This document shows, one piece after another, positions 4,232 through 6,561 of a stretch of DNA of 6,561 bases. Positions within the stretch are counted from its first letter, which is position 1; the number at the start of each line of letters is the position of its first letter. The notes beneath the pieces are model-generated. The model ran no database searches and was not told the DNA's origin. It saw only the letters and a list, made by a program, of their open reading frames with translations. This DNA comes from Candidatus Omnitrophota bacterium (GTDB taxonomy: Bacteria; Omnitrophota; Gorgyraeia; Gygaellales; Profunditerraquicolaceae), in NCBI GenBank assembly GCA_020061545.1, contig JAGUYA010000049.1, positions 1 through 6,561 of the forward strand, written 5' to 3'. The position numbers were made by a program, and so were the translations under genes.

Positions 4232-5567
4232 TTTTATTAACCTCCTTAATCTGACTTAGAAATTCTCCTTTGTGTAACTTGGTTTTAATCGTATCACCAA
4301 TTTTAACAAATTTCGCATCTTTGAGAATTGAGCCTTGTGGCATTTCAAAAGTAATACTATAGCCGCGTGCCAGAATATTTAAAGGACTAAGACTGGACAA
4401 TTTTTCAATCGCAACATTAAATTCTGACTGCTTTAATTTTATGAAGTGCCCAAGGCGGATATGAATTTGTCTGACTAAATCCGCTATTTTTGTCTTGTGC
4501 TGTTGTATTAAAACCGATGGATTCAATAATGCCAGTTTTTTCTGGGCAGACTCAAGTTCGCTTACATTTAATTTTAACAAGTTTTGTATACTCAAGCCAA
4601 GGCGATGCGCTAAATCATCCATGTTTGCCTTGAAATTCTCGGCAATATCCAAAAACGATCTTCTGATATCCTCTGATAAAATATCTACCTTTTCTCTTAA
4701 ATCCTCTTTTTTGGGAATTACTAATTCTGCGGCTACCGAAGGCGTGGCTGCACGCACATCAGCCACCAAATCCGCAATGGTTGTGTCCCGTTCATGTCCT
4801 ACAGCTGAAATTATCGGTATTTTAGAATTGTATATGGCCCTGGCAACTATCTCTTCATTAAATGCCCACAGATCCTCTATGCTGCCACCGCCGCGGCCGA
4901 CAATCATCACCTCAATGTGCTGGTCAACAGGCAAGTCTTCGTTTAGGTGATTAAAATCTTTTATGGCTTGCGCAATTTCTTCTTTCGCTCCCTCTCCCTG
5001 TACGCGCACGGGATTAATAATAATGTTGATATCCTTAAACCTCCTGTCCAAAACTTTTAAAATATCTTTTACAGCCGCACCCGATAAAGAAGTAACCACA
5101 CCAATTCTTGCAGGCAGATACGGTATAGGTCTCTTATGTTCGGTTGAGAACAAACCCTCTTTTTCCAGTTTCTGCTTCAGTTGCTCAAGGGCTAATTGAA
5201 GGCTACCCATTCCTTTGGGCTCAATTCTTTCTACGATAAGGTTATATTGACTGCGTGGTCCATAAGTACTGATTTTACCAAAACAGATTACTTTTAGTCC
5301 ATTTTCAATTTTAAATTTAACCTCCTTGTTCACCCCGCTAAACATCGCTGCTTCCAGGACAGCGCTTTGGTCCTTTAAAGAAAAATAGAAATGCCCTGAA
5401 GGAGGATGAATCTTAAAATTTGAAACCTCTCCTTCTACCCAGACCTCAGCCAACGTATTCTCTAAGATTAGTTTTATGTCCTGGGTAATCTCAGAAACAG
5501 TATAGATGTGCTTGTTTTTCTTGAGGTGTGCCTGTGAGGTAAAAAGATCCGTGGTCGCTTTGGGCAT
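4224..5567 (-). CDS. xseA: Exodeoxyribonuclease VII large subunit
   Basis: XseA is the catalytic subunit of ExoVII, which degrades single-stranded DNA from both ends to oligonucleotides and works in mismatch repair and damage tolerance in the cytoplasm. The 447 residues (usual 400-460) show an N-terminal OB-fold from about residue 20 to 115, with YTVSEITQDIK, VWVEGEVSNFK and SGHFYFSLKD. The catalytic domain follows with RIGVVTSLSGAAVKDI (154-169), MIVGRGGGSIEDLWAFNEE (221-239), SAVGHERDTTIADLVADVRAATPSVAAE (254-281, the family's most conserved block), a long helical stretch (about 285-385), and LSPLNILARGYSI (393-405) before a short beta C-terminus. The ATG at 5565-5567 is the only plausible start; the first 18 residues are a poorly conserved extension. 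It begins 4 nt after the hydrolase stop with a weak ribosome site, and overlaps xseB by 8 nt. Confidence 0.97.
   Translation of the reverse strand: MPKATTDLFTSQAHLKKNKHIYTVSEITQDIKLILENTLAEVWVEGEVSNFKIHPPSGHFYFSLKDQSAVLEAAMFSGVNKEVKFKIENGLKVICFGKISTYGPRSQYNLIVERIEPKGMGSLQLALEQLKQKLEKEGLFSTEHKRPIPYLPARIGVVTSLSGAAVKDILKVLDRRFKDINIIINPVRVQGEGAKEEIAQAIKDFNHLNEDLPVDQHIEVMIVGRGGGSIEDLWAFNEEIVARAIYNSKIPIISAVGHERDTTIADLVADVRAATPSVAAELVIPKKEDLREKVDILSEDIRRSFLDIAENFKANMDDLAHRLGLSIQNLLKLNVSELESAQKKLALLNPSVLIQQHKTKIADLVRQIHIRLGHFIKLKQSEFNVAIEKLSSLSPLNILARGYSITFEMPQGSILKDAKFVKIGDTIKTKLHKGEFLSQIKEVNKNG
4241..4247 (-). promoter_or_regulatory. Shine-Dalgarno sequence of xseB
   Basis: The minus strand reads AAGGAGG, nine bases before the xseB ATG and inside the last codons of xseA. 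It is the only canonical ribosome binding site seen in the window and fixes the xseB start. It shows the host uses normal Shine-Dalgarno pairing, which makes its absence before the three oxidoreductase genes notable. Confidence 0.9.
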
Positions 5568-5571
5568 CTTT

Positions 5572-6561
5572 TTAGTTACTCGAATTACTTGTGGTTTCTA
5601 TATCTTGAGCCTCTGGCTCTAAGGTTTTCGGACTAGGCGCAGTCTCAGGTTCCTCGGGTTTCTTAGTGAAAATAATCATCTGCACAGAATAGGGGCTTAG
5701 ACTTAATATCTCTTGATGGGTAGCAGATAACTTTAGTTCTTTTTCCTCAACCGGGGTAAATGCACAGTTTATGCTACAGGATGAGTCCACGCTATATCTC
5801 TGGTATAAATAATTTCCTTTTATATTTTTAATCCCTATGTTTATCTTACGGGCATCGGACTCAAATTTTTTAGCCTTATCATATAAGTCCTGCGTCTTCT
5901 TTAATAAGTTTTTTAGTTTATTGCTTGTGCGTATTTTAGAAATGTCCAACTGCCGAAGCATAATCTTGTCTAACTTGTCTGAAGTAATAAGATTGAGAAG
6001 CGCCTTCCGTTCCGCGCCATTTAAGACCGCGATGTTACGAGATAAATAACTCCTGACTATCTCCGGGTCTATATAATTATAAATGAGTATGGCAATGCGG
6101 TCTTGTGTCTTGGTCGCAATTACATCCACGAAATCATCATTAGGTTTTAAAGAGGTGGTAAACATACTATTTCCCAGGTTAGAGAGCATCTTAAAGACGT
6201 TGTAGGTAGCTTTGGGTGAGCCCTTATATTCAGAGGCCTCTGCATCAAAGCTAAAAACACCCACATTCCTGACCACGCCTTCTTTATTATTCTGAAAGTC
6301 TTCCAGACAAAAATAGAGTTGATAATCAATGCCTGCTTCATACATTTTCTTTATGCGACTGGGTATGTAACTGGCCGAGATGAAAGATTTATCTTGTCTC
6401 TCTGGCAAAATATTGGCACTATTATCATAGTTCCATTCGTCTATAATCAAAGGGGTATTCCTGTCGAAATCAAAATAAGAAAGCCAATCCCGCAGGAGTC
6501 TACTTGCAGTCTTTTTATAAATAGTGGTCTCTTTTTCTGCCTGAGGGTCAGTAGAATAGGC
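5572..6561 (-). CDS. Clan GH-A glycoside hydrolase, GH39-like, 5' end outside window
   Basis: The frame is open from the right edge to TAA 5572-5574, giving 329 C-terminal residues; no start is in the window. A TTG at 6448-6450 lies inside the domain and is not a credible start. Residues 38-44 read LIIDEWN, which resembles the nucleophile strand (Glu in an EWN context, here Glu42) of clan GH-A enzymes such as GH39 and GH51. The late-barrel features follow: YQLYFCLEDF, GVFSFDAE and KATYNVFKMLSNLG. A C-terminal beta-sandwich is suggested by DRIAILIYNY, INIGIKNIKGNYLYQRYSVD and LSPYSVQMIIFTKK, in the order found in GH39 proteins. Between the first two lies a lysine- and leucine-rich helical segment of about 70 residues (about 167-238) that I do not recognise from the family. 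The tail is rich in Pro, Glu, Ser and Thr. The likely role is hydrolysis or remodelling of a beta-linked glycan; the exact substrate is unknown. No repeat arrays are present here. Confidence 0.65.
   Translation of the reverse strand, partial: AYSTDPQAEKETTIYKKTASRLLRDWLSYFDFDRNTPLIIDEWNYDNSANILPERQDKSFISASYIPSRIKKMYEAGIDYQLYFCLEDFQNNKEGVVRNVGVFSFDAEASEYKGSPKATYNVFKMLSNLGNSMFTTSLKPNDDFVDVIATKTQDRIAILIYNYIDPEIVRSYLSRNIAVLNGAERKALLNLITSDKLDKIMLRQLDISKIRTSNKLKNLLKKTQDLYDKAKKFESDARKINIGIKNIKGNYLYQRYSVDSSCSINCAFTPVEEKELKLSATHQEILSLSPYSVQMIIFTKKPEEPETAPSPKTLEPEAQDIETTSNSSN

Noticed and set aside
6448..6450. TTG as the start of a 292-residue hydrolase
   Set aside because: The frame continues upstream to the window edge with protein-like sequence, and the TTG is only four codons before the putative nucleophile Glu.

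Overview
This 6.6 kb window is a run of seven genes, all read from the minus strand. In transcription order (right to left) they are: the C-terminal part of a clan GH-A (GH39-like) glycoside hydrolase, xseA, xseB, dxs, a two-cluster ferredoxin subunit, the alpha subunit of a 2-oxoacid:ferredoxin oxidoreductase (VorB/KorA family), and the first 183 residues of its TPP-binding beta subunit. Both end genes run off the window. The plus-strand open frames are antisense shadows. No gap between genes exceeds 90 bases, and I see no convincing promoter, intrinsic terminator, riboswitch, tRNA or CRISPR array.

The gene content suggests an anaerobic or fermentative bacterium: a ferredoxin-dependent oxoacid oxidoreductase, the MEP isoprenoid pathway and exodeoxyribonuclease VII. 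AT-rich genes, heptamer repeats of the TTTGGGA type between and inside genes, and GC-rich palindromes translated in frame recall uncultured candidate phyla such as Omnitrophota. That assignment is an impression from recall and was not tested.

Layout: 5572-6561 is the hydrolase, whose stop lies 4 nt before xseA. XseA (4224-5567) and xseB (3995-4231) overlap by 8 nt, with a perfect Shine-Dalgarno sequence for xseB inside the end of xseA. The xseB stop and dxs start share one base (TAATG), so hydrolase-xseA-xseB-dxs looks like one tightly packed transcription unit. Region 1-2014 is the oxidoreductase module in the order delta (ferredoxin), alpha, beta; a gamma subunit would be expected just outside the left edge. 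XseAB makes the two subunits of ExoVII. Dxs starts isoprenoid synthesis from pyruvate and glyceraldehyde 3-phosphate. The oxidoreductase splits 2-oxoacids to acyl-CoA, CO2 and reduced ferredoxin.

The most unusual content is non-genic. Between about 550 and 2565 there are six arrays of tandem 7-bp repeats, built on different words (AACTTAT, CGCTAAT, TTTGGGA, CCTAACA, CCAATGA). Three sit between genes and three lie in frame inside coding regions. Two GC-rich hairpin elements are also translated in frame: one in the alpha subunit, embedded in a heptamer array, and one between the two Fe-S motifs of the ferredoxin. Words that contain no stop when repeated are tolerated inside genes. Stop-generating words lie between genes and supply stop codons, or are interrupted by a palindrome just where a stop would appear. 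This looks like an active repeat system that rewrites gene ends and protein linkers.
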